Shown here: positions 22,759 through 31,268 of the stretch, piece by piece
Numbering within the stretch: the stretch's first letter is position 1
Layout: each line of letters begins with the position of its first letter
Origin: Asanoa iriomotensis
GTDB lineage: Bacteria; Actinomycetota; Actinomycetes; Mycobacteriales; Micromonosporaceae
DNA length: 36,399 bases
Assembly: GCF_016862515.1 (NCBI RefSeq)
Contig: NZ_BONC01000073.1
Span: 1-36,399 of the forward strand
Direction of reading: 5' to 3'
Made by a program: the position numbers and the translations under genes
Notes under the pieces: model-generated
Databases searched by the model: none
What the model was told of the DNA's origin: nothing
What the model saw: only the letters and a program-made list of their open reading frames with translations

Positions 22759-22790
22759 GGTAAACAAACCTAACAGTAAATAGACCTAAC
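22759..22790. repeat. two 16-bp tandem direct repeats in the AA10 promoter
   Basis: Read on the minus strand the units are GTTAGGTCTATTTACT and GTTAGGTTTGTTTACC, identical at 13 of 16 positions and head to tail. They lie 56-87 nt before the AA10 start codon. Streptomyces chitinase promoters also carry direct-repeat operators, but this sequence is different and the binding protein is unknown. Confidence 0.65.
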
Positions 22791-22820
22791 GAAATTTCTC
22801 GATGTGTACGCGCGGCGGCG

Positions 22821-24596
22821 TCAGCGCCGGGGCCGGTCCTCCGGGTACGAGGCCCCGCCGTCGGACTCCCGCGAGAACGGCCGCGCGCCACCCTCCGGCG
22901 GTCCCGCGATCGACTGGGCGCCGGCCGCCAACTCCGGGAACTTCGCGTCGAAGGCCGGCCGCTCGGACCGGATCCGCGGCATGCGGTCGAAGTTGCGCAG
23001 CGGCGGCGGGGACGAGGTCGCCCACTCCAGCGAGTTGCCGTGCCCCCACGGGTCGTCGGCCAGCACGACGGGACCCGCCCGGTAGGCCTTCCAGCAGTTG
23101 TAGATGAACGGCAGCGTCGACGCGCCGAGGACGAACGCGCCGATCGACGAGATCTCGTTCAACGTGGTGAAGCCGTCGGACGGCCGGTAGTCCGCGTACC
23201 GCCGGGGCATGCCCTCGTTGCCCAGCCAGTGCTGCACCAGGAACGTGGTGTGGAAGCCGATGAACGTCAGCCAAAAGTGGATCTTGCCCAGTCGTTCGTC
23301 CAGCATCCGGCCGAACATCTTCGGGAACCAGAAGTAGACCCCGGCGTACACAGCGAACACGATCGTCCCGAACAGCACGTAGTGGAAATGGGCAACTACG
23401 AAGTACGAGTCCGAGACGTGCCAGTCGACCGGCGGGCTGGCCAGCAGCACCCCGGTGAGCCCGCCCAGCAGGAAGGTGACCAGGAAGCCGACCGCGAACA
23501 GCATCGGTGTCTCGAAAGTGATCTGCCCTCGCCACATCGTGCCGATCCAGTTGAAGAACTTCACCCCGGTCGGCACCGCGATCAGATAGCTCAGGAAGCT
23601 GAAGAACGGCAGCAGCACCTGACCCGTGGCGAACATGTGGTGCGCCCACACGCTCATCGACAGCGCCGCGATCGCGATCGTGGCCGCGACCAGTCCCTTG
23701 TAGCCGAAGACGGGCTTGCGCGAGAAAACCGGGATGACCTCGGTGATGATGCCGAAGAACGGCAGCGCGACGATGTAGACCTCGGGATGGCCGAAGAACC
23801 AGAACAGGTGCTGCCAGAGCAGCGCACCGCCCGTGGACGCTTCGTACACCTTGGCATCGAGTATTCGGTCCGCGCCGAGCGCGAGCAGCGTCGCGGCGAG
23901 CAGCGGGAACACGAAGATGACCATCACGGCGGTCAGCAGGATGTTCCAGGTGAAGATCGGCATCCGGAACATCGTCATGCCGGGCGCCCGCAGGGTGACG
24001 ATCGTGGTGATCATGTTGACCGCGCCCAGGATCGTGCCCAGGCCGGAGATGACCAGGCCGACGAGCCACATGTTCGGCCCGATGCCGGGCGAGTTCTCCA
24101 CGTCGCTCAACGGCGTGTAGGCGAACCAGCCGAAGTCGGCCGCGCCGCCCGGGGTCGCGAACCCGAGTAGCACCAGCGAACCGCCGAACAGGTAGAGCCA
24201 GTACGCGAACGCGTTGAGCCGCGGGAACGACACGTCCGGCGCACCGATCTGCAGCGGCACGATGAAGTTCGCGAACGCGAACACGATCGGCGTGGCGAAC
24301 AGCAGCAGCATGATCGTGCCGTGCATGGTGAACAGCTGGTTGTACTGCTCCGTCGACAGGAACTGCAGCCCGGGCCGGGCTAGCTCGGCGCGCATCAGCA
24401 TCGCCATGATGCCGCCGGCGACGAAGAAGCCGAACGATGTGGTGAGGTACAGGATCCCGATCGTCTTCGCGTCGGTGGTGCGGATCAGGCGCGTGAACGC
24501 GTTGCCGTGCACCTGCTCCCGGACCGGCCATGGACGCGTGACGATCGGCTTTGGAACTACGGACGTCAAAACGGGCCCCCGGGGGTCGTCTGCCAT
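22821..24596 (-). CDS. ctaD: cytochrome c oxidase subunit I, type A1 (aa3)
   Basis: A 591-residue, 12-helix subunit that reduces O2 to water and pumps protons. All cofactor ligands are present: heme a His92 (MHGT) and His405; heme a3 His403 ([10 protein letters not shown]); Cu-B His270, His319 and His320 (VWAHHMF). The Glu272 and Tyr274 of GHPEVY are the D-channel glutamate and the crosslinked tyrosine, typical of type A1 enzymes. The long soluble C-terminus (about 545-591) is usual in actinobacteria. No ctaC, ctaE, ctaF or qcr gene is nearby, so it is an orphan copy that must use subunits encoded elsewhere, probably as a second isoform of the oxidase. AAGG lies just before ATG. Confidence 0.97.
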   Translation of the reverse strand: MADDPRGPVLTSVVPKPIVTRPWPVREQVHGNAFTRLIRTTDAKTIGILYLTTSFGFFVAGGIMAMLMRAELARPGLQFLSTEQYNQLFTMHGTIMLLLFATPIVFAFANFIVPLQIGAPDVSFPRLNAFAYWLYLFGGSLVLLGFATPGGAADFGWFAYTPLSDVENSPGIGPNMWLVGLVISGLGTILGAVNMITTIVTLRAPGMTMFRMPIFTWNILLTAVMVIFVFPLLAATLLALGADRILDAKVYEASTGGALLWQHLFWFFGHPEVYIVALPFFGIITEVIPVFSRKPVFGYKGLVAATIAIAALSMSVWAHHMFATGQVLLPFFSFLSYLIAVPTGVKFFNWIGTMWRGQITFETPMLFAVGFLVTFLLGGLTGVLLASPPVDWHVSDSYFVVAHFHYVLFGTIVFAVYAGVYFWFPKMFGRMLDERLGKIHFWLTFIGFHTTFLVQHWLGNEGMPRRYADYRPSDGFTTLNEISSIGAFVLGASTLPFIYNCWKAYRAGPVVLADDPWGHGNSLEWATSSPPPLRNFDRMPRIRSERPAFDAKFPELAAGAQSIAGPPEGGARPFSRESDGGASYPEDRPRR

Positions 24597-24658
24597 TCAG
24601 CCTTGGGCCTAACGACCCGGGCTGGCCGGCAGACGCGCCCCGAACGGGTGAGGGTGCC

Positions 24659-25840
24659 TCAGGGGTAGTCGGGGAGGTCCGCCGACTTGGCGAGGGCGGT
24701 CGAGCTACTCACCAGTAGGCGGCGGACGGCGGCGCGGCGGAACATCGTGTTGCGGAACCACAGGCCTGGCCGGCTCGCCGGGGCCAGGAACCGGCCCGGG
24801 CTCGCGCCCTTCTGCCACCGGCCGGCGTACGACCGCATGCGCTGCTCGTAGGCCGGGAACGCGACCGTGACGTCGCCGCCGGTCCGGGCCAACTCCCCCG
24901 CCAGCACGTAGGCGCCGACCACACCGGTGCCCACGCCCATGCCGCCCAGGGTCACGCCCCATGCGGCGTCGCCGAGCAGCACCGACCGTCCTTTGTGCCA
25001 CGTCGGCACGGAGACCCGGCTGATCGCGTCGAAGTAGAGGTCCGGCGCGTCCGCGAGCCCGGCCAGCAGGCGCGGCACGTGCCAGCCCAGCCCGTCGAAC
25101 GCGGCGGACACGGCGCGCTTCTGCGCGGCCACGTCGTGCCAGCCGACGCCGAGCGGCCCGGACGCCCAGACGCACAGGGCGCCGGCCACGGCCGGGTCGC
25201 GCTCGTCCGCCGCGACGCTGGCCATCCGCCCCGGGACGTTGTATTGCTGCGCGAGCGGGATCGCACCCAGGTCGTTGGTCAGGTCCCAGCCCGCGATGTG
25301 GTAGCCGAGGTGCTTCACGAACCGGTCCTCGGGCCCGATCGCGAGCCGGCGGACCGTCGAGTGGATGCCGTCGGCGCCGACCACGGCGTCGTAGGTCGCG
25401 CTGCCACCACCGCGGAACGCGACCTCCACGCCGGCCGGTCCGTCGCGCAGCGCGGTGATCGAGTCGCCGAACACGTAGCGGACCCGGTCGGCGGAGCGTT
25501 CGTGCAGCACGGCGGTCAGGTCGCGCCGGCGCAGCTCGAGGTCACCGCCCGCGAACTCGGCCGGCAACTCGAAGATGGTCCGCCCGTTCGCGTCGACCGT
25601 GCGCATCGCGCCGCCGTGGGTCTGCACCGCCTCGAGCGCGGCGCGCACCCCGATTCGCTCCAGCACGCGCAGGTGGGTCGGGCCGCGGAAGTCCACGGCG
25701 AACCCGCTGGTGCGCAGCCTCGGCGCGATTTCCACCACGGTGGTCTCGGCGCCCGCGTCGGCCAGCCGGCAGGCCAGCGCCGGCCCGGCGATCCCGGCGC
25801 CCGAGATCAGCACTCGGAAACCGCTCAGTTCGCTGCCCAT
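24659..25840 (-). CDS. FAD-dependent monooxygenase, TetX/aromatic hydroxylase-like
   Basis: A 393-residue group A flavoprotein monooxygenase. The dinucleotide site is SGAGIAGPALA (about 13-23), the DG motif is AVVGADGIHSTVRR and the GD motif is SVLLGDAAWGVTLGGMGVGTG. The last differs from the common PxxGxG form, as in TetX-like enzymes. It could inactivate a drug or hydroxylate a secondary metabolite. GGAGG lies a few bases before the ATG. It is divergent from a TetR gene, and the 84-nt gap holds a perfect 12-bp inverted repeat. This is the classic layout of a repressor sensing the enzyme's substrate. Confidence 0.9.
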   Translation of the reverse strand: MGSELSGFRVLISGAGIAGPALACRLADAGAETTVVEIAPRLRTSGFAVDFRGPTHLRVLERIGVRAALEAVQTHGGAMRTVDANGRTIFELPAEFAGGDLELRRRDLTAVLHERSADRVRYVFGDSITALRDGPAGVEVAFRGGGSATYDAVVGADGIHSTVRRLAIGPEDRFVKHLGYHIAGWDLTNDLGAIPLAQQYNVPGRMASVAADERDPAVAGALCVWASGPLGVGWHDVAAQKRAVSAAFDGLGWHVPRLLAGLADAPDLYFDAISRVSVPTWHKGRSVLLGDAAWGVTLGGMGVGTGVVGAYVLAGELARTGGDVTVAFPAYEQRMRSYAGRWQKGASPGRFLAPASRPGLWFRNTMFRRAAVRRLLVSSSTALAKSADLPDYP

Positions 25841-25850
25841 GGAACCTCCT

Positions 25851-25895
25851 CAAAACTGTGTCCGTGAGATACGGTTTACGATAGACACAGTTTTG
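25851..25895. promoter_or_regulatory. perfect 12-bp inverted repeat between monooxygenase and TetR genes
   Basis: CAAAACTGTGTC (25851-25862) is the exact complement of GACACAGTTTTG (25884-25895), with a 21-nt gap that contains a smaller CCGT/ACGG pair. The left arm abuts the monooxygenase ribosome binding site; the right arm covers the expected -35 region of the TetR promoter. It is the likely shared operator. Confidence 0.75.
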
Positions 25896-25911
25896 GCGAG
25901 GCAGCAAGCCC

Positions 25912-25917
25912 TAGGGT
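25912..25917 (+). promoter_or_regulatory. -10 box TAGGGT of the leaderless TetR promoter
   Basis: TAGGGT ends 7 nt before ATG 25925, the same spacing as at rnhA; it favours that ATG over the GTG at 25916, which overlaps the box. Confidence 0.55.
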
Positions 25918-25924
25918 GGCGACG

Positions 25925-26632
25925 ATGGACGAGCTGTTGTGGGAGCCGGCACCCGTGCCCCGGCGTGGGCCGCGGCCGGCCTTCACGCTGGCCGACATCG
26001 CGCGCGCGGGCATCGCGATCGCCGACGCCGACGGGCTCGCGGCGGTCACCATGCAGCGCGTCGCCGACCGGCTCGGCGTGACCAAGATGGCCCTCTACCG
26101 GTACGTGCCGGGCAAGGCGGAACTGGTCGCGCTGATGCTGGACGCCGGCCTCGGCGGCCCGCCGGCGCTGTCCGGGCTTGGCTGGCGAGCGGCCCTGGAC
26201 ACCTGGACGCGCGCCCTTTTCACGGCCTTCGCCGCCCACCCGTGGGCGATCGAGGCGGCCGTCGGCGCCCGGGCGATCGGGCCCAACGAGGTCGGTTGGC
26301 TGGAGGCGGCGGTCGCCGCGCTGACCGGCACCGGCCTGCGCGGCGACGAGATGCTCGACGTGGCGGTGGTCCTCGTGGGTCACGCGCGCAACCTGGCGGC
26401 ACAGACCGCGCCGGAGGCGGATGCCGAAGGCCCGCTGGACGACGCGTTCGCCGCGCTGGTGGCGGGCCGGGAGGACCGGTTCCCCGCGCTGCACGCCGCG
26501 CTGAGCGAGGCGCGCGGCGGCGGGCACCAGAACGAGGCCCTCGACTTCGGGCTGGCCCGCATCCTCGACGGCGTGGCGGTGCTGGTCGCCGCACGCGCTG
26601 CTGGCGCCACACCGGCCCATCCCGTCGCGTAA
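25925..26632 (+). CDS. TetR-family regulator (TetR/TipAL-C type)
   Basis: A 235-residue repressor. The DNA-binding part includes FTLADIARAGIAIADADGLAAVTMQRVADRLGVTKMALYRYVPGKAELVALM (20-72), with recognition helix TKMALYRYV, close to TetR itself. The helical ligand domain has LDTWTRALFTAFAAHPWAIEA and LFTAFAAHPW, typical of the TetR_C class that controls drug-modifying or efflux genes. It is divergent from the TetX-like monooxygenase and should bind the inverted repeat between them and so repress both. Confidence 0.93.
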   Translation: MDELLWEPAPVPRRGPRPAFTLADIARAGIAIADADGLAAVTMQRVADRLGVTKMALYRYVPGKAELVALMLDAGLGGPPALSGLGWRAALDTWTRALFTAFAAHPWAIEAAVGARAIGPNEVGWLEAAVAALTGTGLRGDEMLDVAVVLVGHARNLAAQTAPEADAEGPLDDAFAALVAGREDRFPALHAALSEARGGGHQNEALDFGLARILDGVAVLVAARAAGATPAHPVA

Positions 26633-26809
26633 ACCGGCGAACGCCGTGCGGCCACCGGGCACGGTGAAATAGTGGGAATTGCGCACGTGTCGGGCGCTGT
26701 TTCCGGCGGCCCGATCGCCGCAGACCGGGTTGTGCACCGTCTCTTCCGCCATCGCTCGGCGCACGCCGCACGCGCGTCTGGTGCGTTGTCTGCTGAAGAG
26801 GGGGTCGCG

Positions 26810-27556
26810 ATGACCAGCCAGCAACCCGCGATGGGCGAACCGAACCGGCCGATGGGCCGGCCGGGCGACCCGCGCATGCCGATGACTTCGACGGCCGGGA
26901 GCCCCGAGGAGGTCCCGCCCGAGGCGCGGCCGCCGGGCGTCCTGGGCGGCGTCTCCGACGCCGTGCCGTTGGGCTTCGCCGCGTTCGCCCTGGCCACATT
27001 CATGTTCTCCGCGTTCAACGCGGGCTGGACGAGCGGCACGGTCGCCTGGCTGACGTTCGGCATCTTCGCCGGCGGCCTGGTGCAACTGCTCGCCGGCATG
27101 TGGTCGTTCCGCAACCGCAACCTGTTCGGGACGGTCGCCTTCTCGATGTACGGCGCGTTCTATCTCGGCCTGGCCTTGTACGTCATCCTGGTCGCGCCCG
27201 GCGCCGGCGCCGCGGCGCAACGCAACGACCTCGCCTGGATCTTCCTGACGTTCGCGTTGTTCAACGCCTATCTGACACTGTGGGCGAGCCAGGTCAACGA
27301 GGCCCTGTTCCTGCTCTTCTTCTTCGTGGGCGTCACGCTGGTCGTGCTCTGCGTCGGGTTCTTCATCGACAACAACCAGGTGGTCCGGATCGGGGGCTAC
27401 TTCGGCGTGATCGCGGCGTTGGTCGCGTGGTACGTGTCGTCGGCGGGTCTGATCAACGGGTTGCTGGGCCGCAAGGTCGCCAAGGTGGGCGGCCCGCTCA
27501 AGGTCGACCTGGACCGGTTGACGCGCCGCCGGACGCCGGCGACCAGCGCGCAATGA
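26810..27556 (+). CDS. acetate uptake transporter of the GPR1/FUN34/YaaH (SatP) family
   Basis: A 248-residue protein. After a Pro-rich N-terminal tail of about 75 residues come six transmembrane helices starting at VPLGFAAFALATFMFSAFNAG, the counterpart of the NPAPLGL signature, followed by FGIFAGGLVQLLAGMWSFRNRNLFGTVAFSMYGAFYL, which is highly typical. It imports acetate and other short acids with protons. GAGGGGG precedes the ATG at 26810; the upstream ATG at 26672 would add a non-family stretch. The stop overlaps the acetyl-CoA synthetase start as ATGA (27553-27556), so uptake and activation are made together. Confidence 0.93.
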   Translation: MTSQQPAMGEPNRPMGRPGDPRMPMTSTAGSPEEVPPEARPPGVLGGVSDAVPLGFAAFALATFMFSAFNAGWTSGTVAWLTFGIFAGGLVQLLAGMWSFRNRNLFGTVAFSMYGAFYLGLALYVILVAPGAGAAAQRNDLAWIFLTFALFNAYLTLWASQVNEALFLLFFFVGVTLVVLCVGFFIDNNQVVRIGGYFGVIAALVAWYVSSAGLINGLLGRKVAKVGGPLKVDLDRLTRRRTPATSAQ

Positions 27557-29412
27557 GCGCCCTTTGGGACCAGGACCCGGACGAGTTCTGGACCCGGGAG
27601 GGCCGCGCGCGCGTCGACTGGTTCACGCCGTTCCACACGCTGCGCGAATGGGACCCGCCCTACGCGAAGTGGTATCTCGGCGGCCGGCTCAACGCCTGCT
27701 ACAACTGCGTCGACCGGCACGTCGAGGCCGGCCACGGCGAGCGGGTCGCGTACCACTGGGAGGGCGAGCCGGTCGGCGACCGGCTCGCCCTCACCTATGC
27801 GGAACTGCAGCGGCGGGTGGTGCGGTTCACCAACACGCTCAAGAAGCTGGGCGTCGGCCGCGGCACCAACGTGGCCATCTACCTGGGCATGGTGCCCGAG
27901 CTGCCGATCGCGATGCTGGCCTGCGCGCGGCTCGGCGCACCGCACACGGTGGTGTTCGGCGGTTTCTCCGCCGACGCGCTGGCCAGCCGGATCGACGACA
28001 TGGGCTGCCAGGTGCTGGTGACACAGGACGAGGCCTGGCGGCGGGGCCGGACAGTGCCGCTCAAGGCGGTCGCCGACAAGGCCATGGCCGCCGCGCCGGG
28101 CGTGCGCCGGTGCGTGGTCGTCCGCCGCACGGACGGCCCGGTCTCGATGACGCCGGGCCGCGACGTCTGGTACCACGAGGCCAGCGCCCACGTCGACGAG
28201 GACCCGGCCAACTGCCCGTGCGAGCCGCTCGACGCCGAGGCCCTGCTGTTCCTCATGTACACCAGCGGCACGACGGCCAAGCCAAAGGGCATCGTGCACA
28301 CGACCGCGGGCTACCTGGTCGGCGTCGCGACCACCCACCGCTACGTCTTCGACCTCCAGCCCGACACGGTGTACTGGTGTGCGGCCGACATCGGCTGGAT
28401 CACCGGCCACAGCTACATCGTCTACGGTCCACTGTGTAACGGCGTGACCAGCGTGCTCTACGAGGGCACGCCGGATTTCCCCGACCGCGACCGTTGGTGG
28501 GACATCGTCGAGCGGCACGGCGTCACCGTGCTCTACACGGCACCCACCGCGATCCGTACCCACATGAAATGGGGTCCGGAGTTCGCCGCCCGGCACGACC
28601 TGTCGTCGATCCGCCTGCTCGGCAGCGTCGGTGAGCCGATCAACCCGGAGGCGTGGTCGTGGTACCGCACCCACATCGGCGCCGGCCGCGCGCCCGTCGT
28701 CGACACGTGGTGGCAGACCGAAACCGGGATGATCATGATCAGTCCGCTGCCGGGGTCGGGCACGCTCAAGCCGGGCTCGGTCGGGCGTCCGTTCGTCGGA
28801 GTCGAGGCGGCGACGCTGGACTCGCAGGGCCGGCCGGTCGCCAACGGGCAACTGGTGCTCGACCGGCCATGGCCGGCGATGCTGCGCGGCATCCACGGTG
28901 ACCCTCAGCGGTACGTCGACACCTACTGGTCGAAGTATCCGGGCCACTACCTCACCGGCGACGGCGCGCGAATCGACGAGGACGGCGACTTCTGGCTGCT
29001 CGGCCGGCTCGACGACGTGATGAACGTGTCCGGGCACCGGATCTCCACGATCGAGGTGGAGAGTGCGCTGGTCGACGACCGGAGCGTGGCCGAGGCCGCG
29101 GTGTGCGCGCGCCCGGACCCGCGGACGGGCCAGGCGATCGTCGCGTACGTGACGCTCAAGGGCGGCCGCGAAGGCTCGCCGGATGCCGTCGACGAGTTGC
29201 GGCAACACGTGGCTGACAAGATCGGGAAGCTGGCCGTGCCGGCGAACATCGTGTTCACGCCGGAGTTGCCGAAGACCCGGTCGGGCAAGATCATGCGCCG
29301 CCTGCTGCGCGACATCGCGTCGGAGGGCTCCCTCGGCGACACCACCACCCTGGCCGACCCGTCGGTCGTCGAAGAGATCCGCGCCCGCGCGGCCGCGTCG
29401 GTCGACGGGTAG
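27553..29412 (+). CDS. acsA: acetyl-CoA synthetase (AMP-forming)
   Basis: A 619-residue ANL-superfamily enzyme that makes acetyl-CoA from acetate, ATP and CoA through acetyl-AMP. Motifs: P-loop YTSGTTAKPKG (about 235-245), adenylate motif WWQTETG (387-393), hinge region LGRLDDVMNVSGHRIST and the PKTRSGKIMRR motif with the catalytic, acetylation-controlled Lys579. The N-terminal ACS domain (FWTREGRARVDWFTPFHTL, WYLGGRLNACYNCVDRH) is typical of acetyl/propionyl-CoA synthetases. Length is slightly below the usual ~650. ATG overlaps the transporter stop. The pair forms an acetate-scavenging operon. No Pat-like acetyltransferase lies nearby. Confidence 0.96.
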   Translation: MSALWDQDPDEFWTREGRARVDWFTPFHTLREWDPPYAKWYLGGRLNACYNCVDRHVEAGHGERVAYHWEGEPVGDRLALTYAELQRRVVRFTNTLKKLGVGRGTNVAIYLGMVPELPIAMLACARLGAPHTVVFGGFSADALASRIDDMGCQVLVTQDEAWRRGRTVPLKAVADKAMAAAPGVRRCVVVRRTDGPVSMTPGRDVWYHEASAHVDEDPANCPCEPLDAEALLFLMYTSGTTAKPKGIVHTTAGYLVGVATTHRYVFDLQPDTVYWCAADIGWITGHSYIVYGPLCNGVTSVLYEGTPDFPDRDRWWDIVERHGVTVLYTAPTAIRTHMKWGPEFAARHDLSSIRLLGSVGEPINPEAWSWYRTHIGAGRAPVVDTWWQTETGMIMISPLPGSGTLKPGSVGRPFVGVEAATLDSQGRPVANGQLVLDRPWPAMLRGIHGDPQRYVDTYWSKYPGHYLTGDGARIDEDGDFWLLGRLDDVMNVSGHRISTIEVESALVDDRSVAEAAVCARPDPRTGQAIVAYVTLKGGREGSPDAVDELRQHVADKIGKLAVPANIVFTPELPKTRSGKIMRRLLRDIASEGSLGDTTTLADPSVVEEIRARAAASVDG

Positions 29413-29459
29413 CGGGCCCGGCGCTCCTCGCCGAGAATGCCGGGTGGGGGTGAGCGCCG

Positions 29460-30197
29460 ATGGCCGACGAACCGATCCGCGTGACCGTGTGGGGCGAGGG
29501 CCGGCACGAGAAACGCGACGCCAACGTGGCGGCGCTCTATCCCGAGGGGATGCACGAGACGATCGCCGCCGGCATCGCGGAGTACGCGGCTCGCCCGGTC
29601 GTCGTGCGCTGCACCACATTGGACTCGGTCGACCAAGGGCTGCCGCCGTCGCTGCTGGAGTCGACCGACGTGCTCACCTGGTGGGGACACATGGCGCACG
29701 ACGAGGTGAGCGACGACCTGGTCGACCGGGTCCAGGCGGCGGTGCTCGCCGGGATGGGCCTGGTCGTGCTGCACTCGGGCCACTGGTCGAAGATCTTCAA
29801 ACGCCTCATGGGCACGAGCTGCGCGCTGCGCTGGCGCAACGGCGACGACCGCGAGCTCGTGTGGACGGTGGACCCGACGCACCCGGTCGCCGCCGGGGTG
29901 CCGAGCCCGATCGTGATCGACCGCCAGGAGATGTACGGCGAGTTCTTCGACATTCCCGCGCCCGACGAGCTGGTGTTCGTCAGCTCGTTCAGCGGCGGCG
30001 AGGTGTTCCGCAGCGGTTGCGCGTGGCGGCGAGGGCGCGGGCGGGTGTTCTACTTCAGCCCGGGCGACCAGGACTACCCCGTCTACCACCACCCCGACGT
30101 GCGGCGGGTCATCGCCAACGCCGCCGTCTACGTTGCCGGGGGCGCGGCGCGGGACGTGACGCCGATCGCGTACGCGCCGGTCGGTTGGTACGCATGA
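29460..30197 (+). CDS. ThuA-like (trehalose utilisation) glutamine amidotransferase-fold protein
   Basis: A 245-residue protein of the ThuA family. Landmarks are VTVWGEGRHEKRD (8-20), DVLTWWGHMAHDEVSDDLVDRV (70-91), LVVLHSGHWSKIFKRLMG (101-118) and YHHPDVRRVIANAAVYV. In rhizobia ThuA acts with the dehydrogenase ThuB in the 3-keto route of disaccharide use; exact chemistry is still debated. The downstream GFO/IDH/MOCA oxidoreductase overlaps by ATGA (30194-30197), reproducing the ThuA-ThuB arrangement. No transporter genes accompany them, so the substrate cannot be told. Ribosome binding site weak (GGGGGTGAG). Confidence 0.88.
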   Translation: MADEPIRVTVWGEGRHEKRDANVAALYPEGMHETIAAGIAEYAARPVVVRCTTLDSVDQGLPPSLLESTDVLTWWGHMAHDEVSDDLVDRVQAAVLAGMGLVVLHSGHWSKIFKRLMGTSCALRWRNGDDRELVWTVDPTHPVAAGVPSPIVIDRQEMYGEFFDIPAPDELVFVSSFSGGEVFRSGCAWRRGRGRVFYFSPGDQDYPVYHHPDVRRVIANAAVYVAGGAARDVTPIAYAPVGWYA

Positions 30198-31228
30198 CCC
30201 TGCGTGCCGTGCTGGTGGGTGCGGGTGCGATGGGCACGGAGTGGCTGGACGCCGTGGCCGCGAGCCCGGACGTGGAGTTGGCGGCGGTGGTCGACCTCGA
30301 CGGCGCGGCCGCCTCCCGGGCGGCCGGTGGTCGGGTTCCCTGGGCGACGGAGCTGGCGGCCGTCGCCGGCTCGGCCGATTTCGTCATCGACGCGACCGTG
30401 CCCGCGGCGCACTTCGAGGTGACGGCGTCGGCGTTGCGGTTGGGTCTGCCGGTGCTGGGCGAGAAGCCGCTGACGGCGACGCTGCCGCAGGCACTGCACC
30501 TGGCGGCGCTGTCGGAGCTGACGGGCACGCTGTTCGCGGTCAGCCAGTCGCGCCGGTTCGAGCTCGGGTTGGCGGGCTTCAAGAAGCAGATCGCCGGGTT
30601 GGGCGCGGTCGGGTCGCTGACGACGTCGTTCTACCGGGGCCCGAGGTTCGGCGGCTTCCGCGAGATGATGGAGCACCCGCTGCTGCTGGACATGGCCATC
30701 CACGCCTTCGACATGGCCCGGTATCTGCTCGACGACGAGCCGGTGCGGGTGTTCTGCGACGCGTACAACCCGCCCTGGAGCTGGTATGCGGGCGACGCGG
30801 CGGCCAGTGCGGTGTTCCGCTTCGCGTCGGGGGCGCGGTACTCGTACACGGCGTCGTGGTGCAGCACCGGTTTCGACACATCGTGGAACGGCGATTGGCA
30901 GGCCCACACGGCGGCGGGCACGGCCGCGTGGGACGGCGACCTGGCCGGCCCGGCGAGCACGCTGCTGGAGACGATCAGCGCGTCACTCGCCGTCTTCGTG
31001 GCGGCGCTGCGCACGGGCCAACGCCCGGCGACCCGCGTGCACCGCAACGTGCTGAGCCTGGCGATGGTGCTGTGTGCGGTCGAGTCAGCGTCTTCGGGCC
31101 TGCCGGTCCTGGTCGACGACACCCTGCTCACGGCACACGTGGCCGCGATCGCGTCGGCCCCAGCCGACGTCGCGGAGGTCCTCCGCGGCTGGCCCTCGGT
31201 CCGCGCGGCCCTACTCGAGACAGGCTGA
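30194..31228 (+). CDS. GFO/IDH/MOCA family NAD(P)-dependent oxidoreductase
   Basis: A 344-residue dehydrogenase. It has a Rossmann domain with LVGAGAMG (7-14), DATVPAAHFEVTASAL and the signature GEKPLTA (Glu90-Lys91-Pro92), where Lys91 takes part in catalysis. The C-terminal beta domain follows, with the HPLLLDMAIHAFDMARYLL helix carrying the conserved Asp and His. It likely oxidises a hydroxyl of a sugar or inositol. It is translationally coupled to the ThuA-like gene upstream and should act on the same substrate. The following ArsR gene has its own promoter. Confidence 0.9.
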   Translation: MTLRAVLVGAGAMGTEWLDAVAASPDVELAAVVDLDGAAASRAAGGRVPWATELAAVAGSADFVIDATVPAAHFEVTASALRLGLPVLGEKPLTATLPQALHLAALSELTGTLFAVSQSRRFELGLAGFKKQIAGLGAVGSLTTSFYRGPRFGGFREMMEHPLLLDMAIHAFDMARYLLDDEPVRVFCDAYNPPWSWYAGDAAASAVFRFASGARYSYTASWCSTGFDTSWNGDWQAHTAAGTAAWDGDLAGPASTLLETISASLAVFVAALRTGQRPATRVHRNVLSLAMVLCAVESASSGLPVLVDDTLLTAHVAAIASAPADVAEVLRGWPSVRAALLETG

Positions 31229-31256
31229 CCGTTGCGCTGGCATCGCCTCAGGGGGT

Positions 31257-31262
31257 TATCAT
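31257..31262 (+). promoter_or_regulatory. -10 box TATCAT of the sensor operon; overlapping inverted repeat
   Basis: TATCAT ends 6 nt before GTG 31269. The inverted repeat CATCGC-TTCGTG-GCGATG (31260-31277) overlaps its end and the start codon, and CATCGC also occurs at 31241-31246. This is a plausible operator for the ArsR protein encoded here. Confidence 0.5.
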
Positions 31263-31268
31263 CGCTTC

